In this document: positions 10,135 to 20,151 of the stretch, one piece after another
How positions within the stretch are numbered: the stretch's first letter is position 1
Layout: every line of letters begins with the position of its first letter
NCBI GenBank assembly: GCA_002900995.3
Contig: CM035304.1
Coordinates: 6,587,875-6,651,874, forward strand
DNA from: Ganoderma boninense
Lineage: Eukaryota; Basidiomycota; Agaricomycetes; Polyporales; Polyporaceae
Reading direction: 5' to 3'
Length of the DNA: 64,000 nucleotides
Made by a program: the position numbers and the translations under genes
The notes under the pieces: generated by a model
What the model saw: the letters and a program-made list of their open reading frames with translations, nothing else
What the model was told of the DNA's origin: nothing
The model's database searches: none

Positions 10135-12800
10135 TCATGCCGGGGGCGCAGCCTTATCTGGCTGGGTCGAGGGGCCTGCCGTGCTGTTAGACCTGGCCGC
10201 GCGCGCAGGTAGCACGGGCGTGGGCCGGGGTGCAGGCGCGGGCGCGGGTGCAGGTGAGGACGCGGGCGCGGTTGCAGATGATGACGCGGACGCAGATGCG
10301 GTCGGGGGTGCGGATGAGGATGCGGGTGCAGTCGCAGTCGCGGACGCAGATGCGGGGACGGGGTCCGGAGTTTCGTCCATAGGGACGGTGTCGGATGGCC
10401 CGGATGGCGAGGCAGGTGCACTGGGGGCGTTGGTAGCCTCTTCGTCCATGGGCGCGTCCCCGTCCGTAGCCCCGGGTGGCGCGGTGCGGTCGGGCCACGA
10501 GAGGGCTGCGAAGGGCGGGACCGTCGTGACGTCGCTGAGCTGGGCTGGCCACGACGAGAACGGCGCGGTGGAGTTGGGTGCGCGACCCTCATTCTCGTGA
10601 CGATGGCGGATCGCCATTGGGACCATCAATTCGATGGATTCCTCCGTCAGACCACATCGGGCGAGCCACCCGGCGACGTCGAATATCGAGACATTGGCCG
10701 TCGGGCCAGGGTACAACTGGAAGCGTTCCCGCCCTCCTAGAGGGTAATCTCCGCGTTCGATAACGAACCGGTAGAGCCCCGGGATAGAGAAGAGCTGGTT
10801 GACGACCTGCACGAAATGTGCGCGGTCGGCCGACTGTTCCGTGCGGAACCGGGGGATGATTTGACGGAGTAGCAAGTGCCCCCGGACGTGATTGATCTCG
10901 TGGAAGGGCGCTCTGCCCGTCTGAGGTAGGTAGGTGGGCCGCGTTCGGGGCGTTGAGTTCCAGTATGCGAGCCATCGTTCCGGTGGGTCGGAGCGCGATG
11001 GGTTTGGCAGGCCGGGTGCATGATCACCGACACGGCCCCGATACGGGGATCGCCTGCGCCTGTCCTGCGGGCGAGGACGACGGTGCGATCGTTGATCGCG
11101 GTGGGGGTCGCTCCAGCGTACCTTTAGCTGGTGGAGGAAGCCGAGAGCGCTCAGCTCGCGGTGATGGTCGTATTGGTACAGGAGGTGGCGGACACGCTGG
11201 TACGCCCCACTGCCCGTCGCGTGGGCTGACCTGGCCAGTTCTTGATACTGGTCTACCGTCATTGGTACGTAGTCAGACCATAGGTCTGCGAGCCTTTTGT
11301 CCGTAGGCTCGGGCCAGATCTTGTGGTCCGGGCCGCGTACCCCTCCAGGTACCCGTGGGGGGTCAATCGCGGGGTCATACGTGGGGCCAAGGGCGTCGAG
11401 ACGTGCCCGCACGATCTCTGCCTCGGTGGCGGGCGGTCCATAGTCGAGCGCGACTCGGAAACCGCGCGGGTCCTGATAGGCCCTGCGATCGCGCCTGTTG
11501 ACGGCGCGGGTCCTCGCATTGAACGCCTTGTTCTTCCCTTTGTCCCCGTCGTAGGCCTCGGTGAGGACGAGGTCGTCGTCTTCCCATTCCTCAGAGTCGT
11601 AAGCGATGTCTGCGGAATGGACGACGCGGGACGGCCCCGCCGTGGGCGCAGACCGATGGTCTGAGGGTCGCGATGCGTCGGGCTGCGTCGACGACATCGA
11701 TGGCTGACGGCTGATGGCCGGTTCGGATGTCGACGATCCTGGCTGGATCGCAGAAGCGGGGCGCGACGATGCTGCAGGCTGTGGGCGCGATGATGAGGGC
11801 TGGAGGGATCCTCCTCTCGAAGAGCGGGGGTGACTCGTGGTTGGACGGTCGTCGTATCGACGCGCTGCTGGGGAATAGTGTCGGTCCTCGGCCCTCGGCC
11901 ATCCACTGTCGCGGCGGGGCGAGTGTGACCGGCGTTGTGGCCAGCGATCGCCGTCGCGGTTCAGCTGGTCCAACTGGCGTTGGAAGTGGTCGACGGTGAC
12001 CCACGCGTTGTGTAGGTCATCGTTGATCTCTTCGTTGACCGTGGCGAGATGGTCGACCTCTTCACGGAGGCTGTCGCGCTCCTCGCGGATGGTGTTGCGT
12101 TCCTCCCGGATGCGGTTGCGGTCTTCGCGCAGGCGATCTACCTCGCGTTGCAGGTCGGTGACCTCGCGTTGTAGGTCGTTTGTCGACCTCCCTCCCCCTT
12201 CGGACAGCATGTGCTGCCGAAAATAGTCGTGCATACGCGCCTGGCGATCGCGCAGCGCGGATGCGTTCGCGGTTGCGAACGAGGGGTCCGACTGGGCCGC
12301 TTGTTCGATGTGTTGGCCGTAGGCCGCGCAGATGGGGCATCCCTCGCCATGCGCCATGGCCATGAGATCTTCGTTCAAGCATTGCCAGTGCAATGCTTGA
12401 CGCGGGGGCATCAGCGGGGGCACGCCCGGGGGCATCGCCATTTGGGGCATGGGGATCGATGGTATCCGCGGCGCCGACGGCGGCGGTCCATATGGACCGG
12501 GGGCAGCGAAGCCCATGGCAGGGGCAGGGGCATGGTGGGGCGCGGGCGCAGGGGGGCCTTGGTATGGTTGGGGGTAGTAGCCTGGGGGCGCATACTGCTG
12601 CCCGTACTGGGTCGCCGGGGGACCCTGGTGTTGTTGTTGGAACGTCTGGGGCACCTGTGGTGTTCCTACGTTAGTGACAACAACGGCGCCTGTGGCGCGT
12701 GGTGATGCACCTGAGGCTGTTGCTGCTGTTGCTGTTGCGCCGCGTCGAAATCGACGGGCATAGCAGCGTCGTGCGGGGGTTGCTGTTGCTGGGGGTGCAT
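10135..12800 (-). CDS. Third ORF of the chromovirus (spliced, coiled-coil protein, not envelope-like)
   Basis: The long frame 12654-10135 (839 codons) has no ATG at its start, only GTG. Just upstream an ATG at 12800 opens MHPQQQQPPHDAAMPVDFDA and a Gln run. A donor CAG|GTGCAT at 12711/12710 and an acceptor CACAG at 12655, with CTAAC inside the 56-base intron, join the two in frame (phase 0), giving about 869 residues. The protein has a Pro/Gln-rich N terminus, a cysteine-histidine patch (LNEDLMAMAHGEGCPIC), a long charged coiled coil rich in Leu-Arg-Glu heptads (about residues 190-260), a Ser/Pro/Arg-rich part, a globular-looking C-terminal block (WLAYWNSTPRTRP, LYRFVIERGDYPLGG) and an Ala/Ser/Pro tail. 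No signal peptide or membrane span is visible, which argues against an envelope protein. It lies after pol. Role unknown; a second gag-like or RNA-binding protein is one possibility. Confidence 0.65.
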
Positions 12801-12954
12801 GGTGGTGGGAGGAAGAGGGACGAGTGGGACGAGTGGAACGAGGAGTGAGGCGTGGCGAGTATAGCGAGTTGGTGAGCGTGTGGGTGGGGAGCTCGAAAGT
12901 CCGCGGCGACCATTGTGGAACGTTATTGGGGGCCGCGTCGCGATCACGTGATGT

Positions 12955-15900
12955 TCACGTGTTCGAGCTCTCGGGGTCCTTGGGCAAGGACCGCCAGTGC
13001 TTGACTCCGCGGAGTGCCAAGTACTCGTCGAGTGCAGACAGCTTGCTGCACTCGGAGTACGACTCCCAGCTCTCATCGTCGTGGGTCCATCGGACCCGCA
13101 ACTCGAGCTTGCTGCCCACCCAACGGTGGGCAGTTATTTCCTCAACGTACCACTCCTGCTCCTCTGGAGCACCAACGTCGTAGTACGCCCGCGAATCGCG
13201 GTGCGGGAACAGAACGTCATCGTTCGGTTCGTGGCGTCGCAGCAGCGACACATGGAACGTCGGGTTGATTTTACGTTTCCGTAAATCTTCCGGCAGTTCC
13301 AGCGTATAGGTTGAGGTCTCGGGATGCGCGACCTCGACCTTGTACGGCCCAATAAATTTTGGGATTAGCTTGCGTGCGCGACCTTTCGGAAATGAAAGGT
13401 TCTGCGTGGAGAGGAACACGAGGGTTCCCTCCTGGATATCCGGCTCGTCCTGCCGACGCTGATTGGCATAGTGCGTCTGGTTGACGCGCGCCGTGAGGAT
13501 CGCATCGTGCGCGATCATCAGATTATTGCGCGCGCGTTCGGCGAACGCGCGCACTCCTTCGAACTGAGTATCCGTCCGGATACCCGCCATCGTACGGGGC
13601 AGGTACCCGTAGTTCAGCTCGAACGGGGCGAACCCCGTGGTGGCGCTAACTGATGAGTTCAGCGCGAACTCGGTGATGGGGATCTTTTCGATCCAATCCA
13701 GCTGGTCGGGGTCGACCACTGATCGCAAGACCTGGTTGATTGAGCGGATCGTCCGTTCGGACGTTCCGTCGGTCTGCGGATGGAACGCGGTCGACATGAG
13801 GAGGCGTGCTCCCATCATCCGATGGAGCTCGCGCCAGAACGCCGACGTGAATTTGGGGTCTCGATCGGAGACGATTGATTGGGGGAGACCGTGCAGCCGC
13901 ACGATCTCCTTCAGGAAAATAGCAGCCAAATCTGCCGCCGTGTCGGTGGTGCGGATGGGGATCAAGTGCACCATGGAGGTGAGGCGGCAAACGATTACCC
14001 AAAGGTAGTCGTACCCATTCGACCGCGGAAACGGACCGACAAAGTCCATCGATATGGCCACCCACGGGATGAGCGGAGTGGGTAGTTTGTGGAGCAATCC
14101 CGCAATCAGATGATTGCGGGGTTTGCTTGCCTGACATTTCTGACAGGACAGGCAGAACTTCTCGATGTCTCGGCCCATCTTGGACCACCAGAACCAACGT
14201 CGAGCGTACTCGGACGTCTTCTGCGCGCTGAAATGACCAACGGTCATGTGTGCAAGGTCGATAGCGACCTGCGTGAGGGTCCGCTTGCCTACCGTGCCGG
14301 TAGGCAAGCACAGCACGGACTCCTGCTGACGGTTCGTCGTATACAGGAGTCCGTCGCGCAATGAGAACGCCTTATGCGCCGCGGGATTCTCGAGAATCCG
14401 CCTGTAGAACGGATCCTTGGCGTAGTGCGTCCGCACTGCCGTCATGAATCCGTCCACGGTCTCGACCTTCGTCTGAAGGGATGGTCCGCTGGCCATGGAT
14501 TGGCCCACGGTGGGGTTGTCGATCTCGACAACCGAGGGCGTAGTTGCAGTCGGTTCGGGTGGAGGCGCGCGACTGGCCGTCGCGACGTCCTGAGTGACTG
14601 CCTGCGCCATTTCTTCGGCCTCGACCGTGCGTGGTTCGACACGCATCTTCAACTGGCGCTGACGCTCCCGTTCTTGAGGTTCCAGCCCTGCTGGGTTCTG
14701 ACGGGTGACGCGCCCTGCGCGCAGTTCTTCAACGCGCGACTGGGGCAGATGGTCCCAGTCGGGGTCAAGGCGGACGTCAGTGTTGACGTATTCGTGCGTC
14801 GGATGAAATTCATCCGCATTATCGTTCTCGAAGTAGCGGGATAGACAGTCCGCTACCTTGTTGTCTTTTCCGGGGACGTGGCGAACGGTATAGTCGAACC
14901 TCGACATATAGTCGAGCCACCGTACACGCCGAGGGCTCGGGTTCGAGCTCTTCTTGAAGAACTCGAGGGACTTGTGGTCGGTTACGACCGTGAACTTGAG
15001 TCCCATGAGTTTGTCTTCCCACTTCATGAGGCCCTCGAGGATCGCGAGGGCTTCCTGCTCGTAGGTCGGATACGACCGTTGAGCACTGGAGAATTTCCTG
15101 GAGAGGAAACCTGCGGGTCGACACGACTCCCAGTCTGGCCCTTGGCCATACACCGCGCCAACGCCGTGTATCGAAGCGTCGCATATGAGCCAGATTGGCT
15201 CATCGCTTTTCGGGTCGATGGGCTTGAGGATCGGCGCGCGGCACGCCATGGCCTTGATTCTGTCGAGGCAAGTCTGGTGGAGCGGCCTCCAGACGAAAGC
15301 ACGCTCATTGCGTGACATTTCCGTCAAAGGTGACGAGAAGGCCGACACATCGGGCATGAAAGGTGCCAGGTAGTTTACCAAGCCAATGAATCGCTGTACC
15401 TCGAGGTACGACCGCGGGGTCCGCCAATCGCGGATCCTTGCCATCTTGTCCGCGTCAGCGTGGAGTCCACGCTCATCGACGATATGGCCGAGGCAATCCA
15501 TGCGTTCTGAGTACAGATCGCATTTGTTACGGCTCAGGTAGAGCCGTGCCTCGCGAAGCTTGTCAAATACAAGCTTCAGATGCTTCTCGTGGTCCTCGAT
15601 TGAGTCTGAGAACACGAAAATATCGTCGAGATAGACATGGACGAATCGTCCAATGAAATCCCGGAACAAGGTTGTCATCAACCTTTGGAAGGTGGCGGGT
15701 GCGTTGCAATCGCCTTGCTGCATAACCATGCTGAAGAACGTGCCGAACGGCGTTGAAAACGCGGTCTTGGAGATGTCATCGAGCTCGATGCGAATCTGCT
15801 CGTACGCGTCGGACAGGTCGATCTTCGACCTGTACTTTGCCTGTGCCACATCCATGCGGATCTGGTCTTGGTCAGGCAGAGGCGTGACGTCCTTGACGGT

Positions 15901-16611
15901 GTTGTCGTTACGCTGTCGGGCATCTACTACGGTTCGTAGTTTGCCGTTCTTCTTGCGCACACAAAGGATGGGTGCGGCCTGCGTTGCAGTGCCTTCTTTC
16001 CACCATTTGGCCTTCACATAACGGTTGATTTTTTCTAGGAGGTCAGCTTTGACCTCCTGAGGTACTCGCGGCAGGTGGTACTTGTACTTCTTATCGGGAT
16101 CGATAAGAGGAATACGATGATTCACTTCTCGCCATGGCGGGAGGCCATCCGGTGGAGGCCGCATGATGTCTTCGCATTCCTTGTACCACTTGTCGCGGAG
16201 CTTGGAGACTCTCTCCTTTTCACTGCCCGGCTCGGGCGGTTCCTCGTGCGTTGCACGGATAGCCTCGTCTTCGAGGAAATCTTTGACTATGGCCACAAAC
16301 AATTTGTTCAGGCCTAGGGGGTCTGGTAGACCCATGTTGTCCAACCGAGTCTGGTTGGACGAATGGCGAGTTGGAACGAACCGTTCCGCTAGTCTTGGGA
16401 CGGGTGTGTCGGCCTTTCGGCCTTGGTGTCGTTCAGTCCGAAGCGAACTTGCAGCGGTTGATGGCCCCACTGTCCGTGTGGACAGTGGCTTAACTGCTGA
16501 AGCTGCTCGAGAAACGGGTTTAACTCCGTTCCCCTCCCCTCCGGACGACACTGTTGTCTGCGCATAGCGGGAGTGGGGAGGTTCCGCCGCGGTACTACCC
16601 GCTGCGAACCT
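12955..16611 (-). CDS. pol: Chromovirus pol: reverse transcriptase, RNase H, integrase, chromodomain
   Basis: The frame runs from the UAG of gag to TGA at 12955 with no ATG near its start, so it is probably made as a gag-pol fusion. Taking residue 1 near base 16551, the RT domain has TAFSTPFGTFFSMVMQQGDC and the YLDD active site near residue 307. RNase H follows (DASIHGVGAVYGQG, near 457; TDHKSLEFF). The integrase zinc finger (HMTVGHFS ... CLSCQKC) is near 770-805, and the DDE core has ISMDFVGPF, SDRDPKF and HPQTDGTSERT. The C terminus carries a chromodomain, EEQEWYVEEITAHRWVGSKL, then VRWTHDDESWE, which in chromoviruses directs insertion to histone-marked chromatin. All catalytic residues are present. 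Confidence 0.93.
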   Translation of the reverse strand, partial: RFAAGSTAAEPPHSRYAQTTVSSGGEGNGVKPVSRAASAVKPLSTRTVGPSTAASSLRTERHQGRKADTPVPRLAERFVPTRHSSNQTRLDNMGLPDPLGLNKLFVAIVKDFLEDEAIRATHEEPPEPGSEKERVSKLRDKWYKECEDIMRPPPDGLPPWREVNHRIPLIDPDKKYKYHLPRVPQEVKADLLEKINRYVKAKWWKEGTATQAAPILCVRKKNGKLRTVVDARQRNDNTVKDVTPLPDQDQIRMDVAQAKYRSKIDLSDAYEQIRIELDDISKTAFSTPFGTFFSMVMQQGDCNAPATFQRLMTTLFRDFIGRFVHVYLDDIFVFSDSIEDHEKHLKLVFDKLREARLYLSRNKCDLYSERMDCLGHIVDERGLHADADKMARIRDWRTPRSYLEVQRFIGLVNYLAPFMPDVSAFSSPLTEMSRNERAFVWRPLHQTCLDRIKAMACRAPILKPIDPKSDEPIWLICDASIHGVGAVYGQGPDWESCRPAGFLSRKFSSAQRSYPTYEQEALAILEGLMKWEDKLMGLKFTVVTDHKSLEFFKKSSNPSPRRVRWLDYMSRFDYTVRHVPGKDNKVADCLSRYFENDNADEFHPTHEYVNTDVRLDPDWDHLPQSRVEELRAGRVTRQNPAGLEPQERERQRQLKMRVEPRTVEAEEMAQAVTQDVATASRAPPPEPTATTPSVVEIDNPTVGQSMASGPSLQTKVETVDGFMTAVRTHYAKDPFYRRILENPAAHKAFSLRDGLLYTTNRQQESVLCLPTGTVGKRTLTQVAIDLAHMTVGHFSAQKTSEYARRWFWWSKMGRDIEKFCLSCQKCQASKPRNHLIAGLLHKLPTPLIPWVAISMDFVGPFPRSNGYDYLWVIVCRLTSMVHLIPIRTTDTAADLAAIFLKEIVRLHGLPQSIVSDRDPKFTSAFWRELHRMMGARLLMSTAFHPQTDGTSERTIRSINQVLRSVVDPDQLDWIEKIPITEFALNSSVSATTGFAPFELNYGYLPRTMAGIRTDTQFEGVRAFAERARNNLMIAHDAILTARVNQTHYANQRRQDEPDIQEGTLVFLSTQNLSFPKGRARKLIPKFIGPYKVEVAHPETSTYTLELPEDLRKRKINPTFHVSLLRRHEPNDDVLFPHRDSRAYYDVGAPEEQEWYVEEITAHRWVGSKLELRVRWTHDDESWESYSECSKLSALDEYLALRGVKHWRSLPKDPESSNT

Positions 16612-16614
16612 CTA
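16612..16614 (-). other. In-frame UAG separating gag-protease from pol
   Basis: TAG on the element strand (CTA on the plus strand), followed by AGG TTC GCA. The next stop in this frame is the end of pol, so a single codon separates two ORFs that share one frame. This is a candidate readthrough signal, or a recent nonsense change. Confidence 0.75.
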
Positions 16615-19600
16615 ACGCTTCCCGACTGCCTGCTCGGCAGTCTCGCGGAGTCGTGCAACGATTCGTTGCTTCCGCGCCTCTCCTCGTGTCTTCTGGATCT
16701 CCGCGTCCTCGACGGCGGAGTATACACCAACATTTACACCGTCAATGGTGACGGTGCGTGTCTTGAAATTCAAGACAACGTTGTGCTTCTTGAGGAAGGG
16801 CGTTCCCAGGATGACGTCGTAGCGGTCGATATCGACCACGTCGAAATAGCAGGGCTCGTTGACCGGCCCGAGCCTCAACTTCGCGCGCGCTCCATGGTTG
16901 ATGCGAGTGCGGCTACCCTTGGTACCCAGTTGAAGGCTCATCTGGTCGCGCAGATCGATTCGATCTGCTTTCGAAACGTATGCCTGGCCGGGCGATATCG
17001 CCACCATGGTGCACCCCGTGTCGATCAGGGTGTACGACGGTACGCCGTTAACAACGGCCTCGACGCAAATCGGCTGTTGTAATTCTGGGTCGCGGATCGG
17101 TTGGTCCTTGTCCGCGGTAAGGCGGCGTATACGCGAGTCGTATAGCCAAGCGTTCTTCAACGATTTTGCGGGTTCGACGGTCGCGTCCAGTTGGAACGAC
17201 TGCAGAATTCTCTGCGCATCAAACGTGATGCTGGTCGGCACCTGTTCGCTGTCGTCGTCCGGGTGGGAATACGTCGGTTCGACGTGCATTGCGTAGTACT
17301 GTTCCCCATCCTCCTCATCGTCATCCCAGACGGCGTCGTCTGGAGAATCATAATGGATGGGGTAGTCGTCCTCGTAATCGGACTGGGGGAGCTCCTCCAG
17401 AGGTTCTTCTTGTTCGACGAACTTGTCGACCTCTTCCTGAGGGTCGTGCTCCCCTGGAGCCCTAGTCTCAGCTCCATCTTCGTCGTTCTCGACGAGGCGC
17501 TGCGCATGCAAGCGTGTGTCCTTCCCATACTGGGGACACTTCGGGTCGGTCGATATGTGGCCGATACCGCCACATTTATAACATTTGACCGAGGACCGTG
17601 ACTGGTTAGACGACGGTCCTGCACGTTGCGTCGTCGGTCTCGACGAGGAGTCCTTAAATTTGACAGGTCCTCGTTGACCTGTATTGCCAGTACGCGACGG
17701 TACTCGATGGTCGCGTCGCGGTGGATCCTGTCGAGGGAATTGCGCCGTCGAGCTCGACGGGCGACTTGGTCCGGCGCGGCGCTTGCCCTTCGCAGTTGAT
17801 GAGGGCCGCGACGCAGGATGCGTGTTGGGTCGCTGTTGCGACCCTTCCCCACGACGACTGTGGAAGCTCTCCAAGGCTTCCTCAATCTCCCGGGCTCCGC
17901 TCACGAATGTTGCGAGGTTGTCACGGCGAATGTGCAACCCCCGACTAATGGTGAGCTCCCGCTCAATTCGAGCGGGGAGCACTTGAAGGAATCGTTCCTT
18001 CATGGCCTGTTCATTGGGAGGTTGAAACATCCGTTCCGCGAAGTAGACCAGCTGGTCGTACAGTCGGGACACGCCGCCATTATGAGGTTCGAACCGAACC
18101 TCTCCGAATCCTTTGGCGGCCGCGGCGAATTGGTCGGTTAGAATGAACCGGCGATACAATCCGATGATTGAATCTAGGTGGTTCATGCCACGACCATCTG
18201 GTCGAATCGGCGAGGTGACCGTCTGCTGGTACCATATGGCCGCGTTACCGGTCAAGCTGGACCGCGTAAACGATATACGATCCTGATCGTGTTGCGGGCC
18301 TCGGAGGCGAAGTGTGTCCAGGTAGGACAGCAGGTTCTCCAACCAAACATTGAAGACGTCGTTGTCGTCCGTTCCATCGAACGGCTCCGGAGCCTTCAAT
18401 TTAATCTGCTTAAGATAAGCAGGTGGAGGCTCGGTGGGGTCATCACCCAAGCATTTGTCGAAAATGCTGAAGATCATGCCAATACCGAGGCTGTCCCTCA
18501 GATTGGCCTGATCGACCCCAGGCATTGCCCATTGGTTGGTTGCCGCTGGGGCGGACGCGTTCATTGAACGCGACGCCGTGGACATGGGCGCATGGGACGT
18601 GAAATTCACGGGCAGGTGGTATCCACCAATGGTGGAAGTTGCGCCACGCGGGGGTCTGCTCGACGATGCAGACGTTCCTTGGCCCTGCGGCGTCGGTGCT
18701 TGATGGCCGCTGATTGACCCGGTGTTCAGATGAACACCTGTTCCTCCCCGCGGAGGTACAGACGCGCTGTACGGCGGATAGGCCGAGCGCAATGGGGATG
18801 GTTGGCGCGGCTGCGTGTTAGCATGATTGAAGTGCACGCTGCGACGGCGAGCATCCGGCGGGGGCCGTGGTGGACCGTTGGTCCGTCCTTGTGATACCGG
18901 CGTGGAGTGCTCCGACGTCGGGCTTGATGTAGGCGTATGCCGAGGTCCATATCCAGGTGGATATGGCGCAGGCGGCGGCCTGGGGGATGGTCGAGGTCCG
19001 TATCCAGGTGGATATGGTGCTGGCGGCGGTCTTGGAGGTGGTGCTGCCCTCGGCGACGGCCGACCAGGGTTGAAGGCGCGAGGTGGTGGGGTTGCTGGCG
19101 ACGGTTGGCGTGGTCCAAACCCAGCAGCTTCCTCGCGCTGCTGTCGGCTTCTTCCTAGGGCCTCGTCGACGGGATCGACGAAGTTGTCGGCTGGTGCAGC
19201 TGCACCACCAAAGGGCGGAACAGCCCCGTCGTTGTACAGCAAGCCCAACCCCATGTTGGGTAAGTCGTTGAGGTGGGTGTTCGCGGTCGCGAACACCCCG
19301 TTTTGGGATGGCCGGTTGGCCCCGTTGCCGTCGTGCCTACTGTGAGGAGAGTAGCCCGTGGACCCGCGGTATGACGACCCGTCAGCCGCGATGGTCACTG
19401 CGTCCTCGACTTCCTGCTCTTCTGCCGTCGGTGGTGGCTCTTGCTCCCATTCCAGCAGCTGGCGCTCGATCAACTCGGCAGGCGTGACAAGGCCCTCCTC
19501 GATCAATGCTTGAGCAGTTTGCTCCATGAGCCCTCCAGGAGTGATATCCCGATGGGCTTCCGCCATGGCGGCACCTACGCTCGCGACGTTCCCCATGACC

Positions 19601-20088
19601 CTCATGAATGCGTCCACGCGCATCCGGATCAACGGAGACTGTGGTCGCATCAGCGACCGCGGCGAGCGAGCCGGTCGCGGCGATGGAGCTACTCCTGGCG
19701 GGGCAGCGCCCGATTGACGATCGCGGTTCAACCGTACCGTTACATTCGGTGGTGGGTGCGATGGGCCACCCACCGGGGGGCTCCCTCTATACGAGAGAGA
19801 TTGACGTGCCGACCCCGGCGTGCCATGTTGTCTCGCAGTGTGCGAGGGACTACCGCGCGCCGGCGTGGAGTTGCCTGCCATGCCTTGTGAGAATCGTGAT
19901 GATTCTGCGGGCGGCACGCCCGGAGGCGCTTGCGAAGACGTTGACGGGATCGGCGGTGACGAGTAGAAGCCTCCCGGAACCGTGGTGCTTCCTATTGAAG
20001 CGTTATGGTTCCCGGAGTGCCTTCTATTCGGCGAAGCTCGATTCGAGCTCGCGTGGTTTTGAGTTGAGTTATGACGGGGGCTCGTCAT
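16612..20088 (-). CDS. gag: Chromovirus gag with zinc knuckle and aspartic protease
   Basis: ATG at 20088; 1158 codons to the UAG at 16612. The first 540 residues are Pro/Ser/Arg-rich and disordered in appearance. The capsid-like region (about 560-760) contains KAPEPFDGTDDNDVFNVWLE, typical of Ty3/gypsy gag. A zinc knuckle CYKCGGIGHISTDPKC near 833 has the spacing CX2CX4HX6C, wider than the usual CX2CX4HX4C. The protease LIDTGCTMVAIS (active site DTG, near 1021) and ILGTPFLKKH complete it. So gag and protease sit in one ORF and the break falls between protease and RT. Confidence 0.92.
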   Translation of the reverse strand: MTSPRHNSTQNHASSNRASPNRRHSGNHNASIGSTTVPGGFYSSPPIPSTSSQAPPGVPPAESSRFSQGMAGNSTPARGSPSHTARQHGTPGSARQSLSYRGSPPVGGPSHPPPNVTVRLNRDRQSGAAPPGVAPSPRPARSPRSLMRPQSPLIRMRVDAFMRVMGNVASVGAAMAEAHRDITPGGLMEQTAQALIEEGLVTPAELIERQLLEWEQEPPPTAEEQEVEDAVTIAADGSSYRGSTGYSPHSRHDGNGANRPSQNGVFATANTHLNDLPNMGLGLLYNDGAVPPFGGAAAPADNFVDPVDEALGRSRQQREEAAGFGPRQPSPATPPPRAFNPGRPSPRAAPPPRPPPAPYPPGYGPRPSPRPPPAPYPPGYGPRHTPTSSPTSEHSTPVSQGRTNGPPRPPPDARRRSVHFNHANTQPRQPSPLRSAYPPYSASVPPRGGTGVHLNTGSISGHQAPTPQGQGTSASSSRPPRGATSTIGGYHLPVNFTSHAPMSTASRSMNASAPAATNQWAMPGVDQANLRDSLGIGMIFSIFDKCLGDDPTEPPPAYLKQIKLKAPEPFDGTDDNDVFNVWLENLLSYLDTLRLRGPQHDQDRISFTRSSLTGNAAIWYQQTVTSPIRPDGRGMNHLDSIIGLYRRFILTDQFAAAAKGFGEVRFEPHNGGVSRLYDQLVYFAERMFQPPNEQAMKERFLQVLPARIERELTISRGLHIRRDNLATFVSGAREIEEALESFHSRRGEGSQQRPNTHPASRPSSTAKGKRRAGPSRPSSSTAQFPRQDPPRRDHRVPSRTGNTGQRGPVKFKDSSSRPTTQRAGPSSNQSRSSVKCYKCGGIGHISTDPKCPQYGKDTRLHAQRLVENDEDGAETRAPGEHDPQEEVDKFVEQEEPLEELPQSDYEDDYPIHYDSPDDAVWDDDEEDGEQYYAMHVEPTYSHPDDDSEQVPTSITFDAQRILQSFQLDATVEPAKSLKNAWLYDSRIRRLTADKDQPIRDPELQQPICVEAVVNGVPSYTLIDTGCTMVAISPGQAYVSKADRIDLRDQMSLQLGTKGSRTRINHGARAKLRLGPVNEPCYFDVVDIDRYDVILGTPFLKKHNVVLNFKTRTVTIDGVNVGVYSAVEDAEIQKTRGEARKQRIVARLRETAEQAVGKR

Positions 20089-20122
20089 GGATGGTGCCTA
20101 GCGCACTGTCCAATCTAGAAAC

Positions 20123-20136
20123 CCACGAAAGCGTGG
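20123..20136. repeat. Small hairpin downstream of the 5' LTR
   Basis: CCACG, a four-base loop, and CGTGG lie in the leader between the LTR and the gag ATG, close to where a primer site is expected. A structural role in priming or packaging is only a guess. Confidence 0.35.
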
Positions 20137-20151
20137 AGGAGTGTAAAAAAG

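Noticed and set aside
10118..10600. A 160-residue Ala/Gly/Asp-rich frame on the plus strand
   Set aside because: It lies antisense to the Ala/Ser/Pro-rich end of the third chromovirus ORF and results from its codon bias.
10135..12654. The third ORF as an envelope protein (errantivirus-like)
   Set aside because: There is no signal peptide, membrane span or furin-like site. It has a coiled coil and low-complexity regions instead.
12955..16551. Pol treated as an independent ORF starting at base 16551
   Set aside because: The codon there is GTG, not ATG, and the frame is open all the way to the UAG that ends gag. A separate start is unlikely in a eukaryotic element; a gag-pol fusion through the UAG is simpler.
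18080..18100. A GGTTCGAAC-like word as a tRNA T-loop
   Set aside because: It lies within the gag coding frame and no acceptor-stem pairing or anticodon arm surrounds it.
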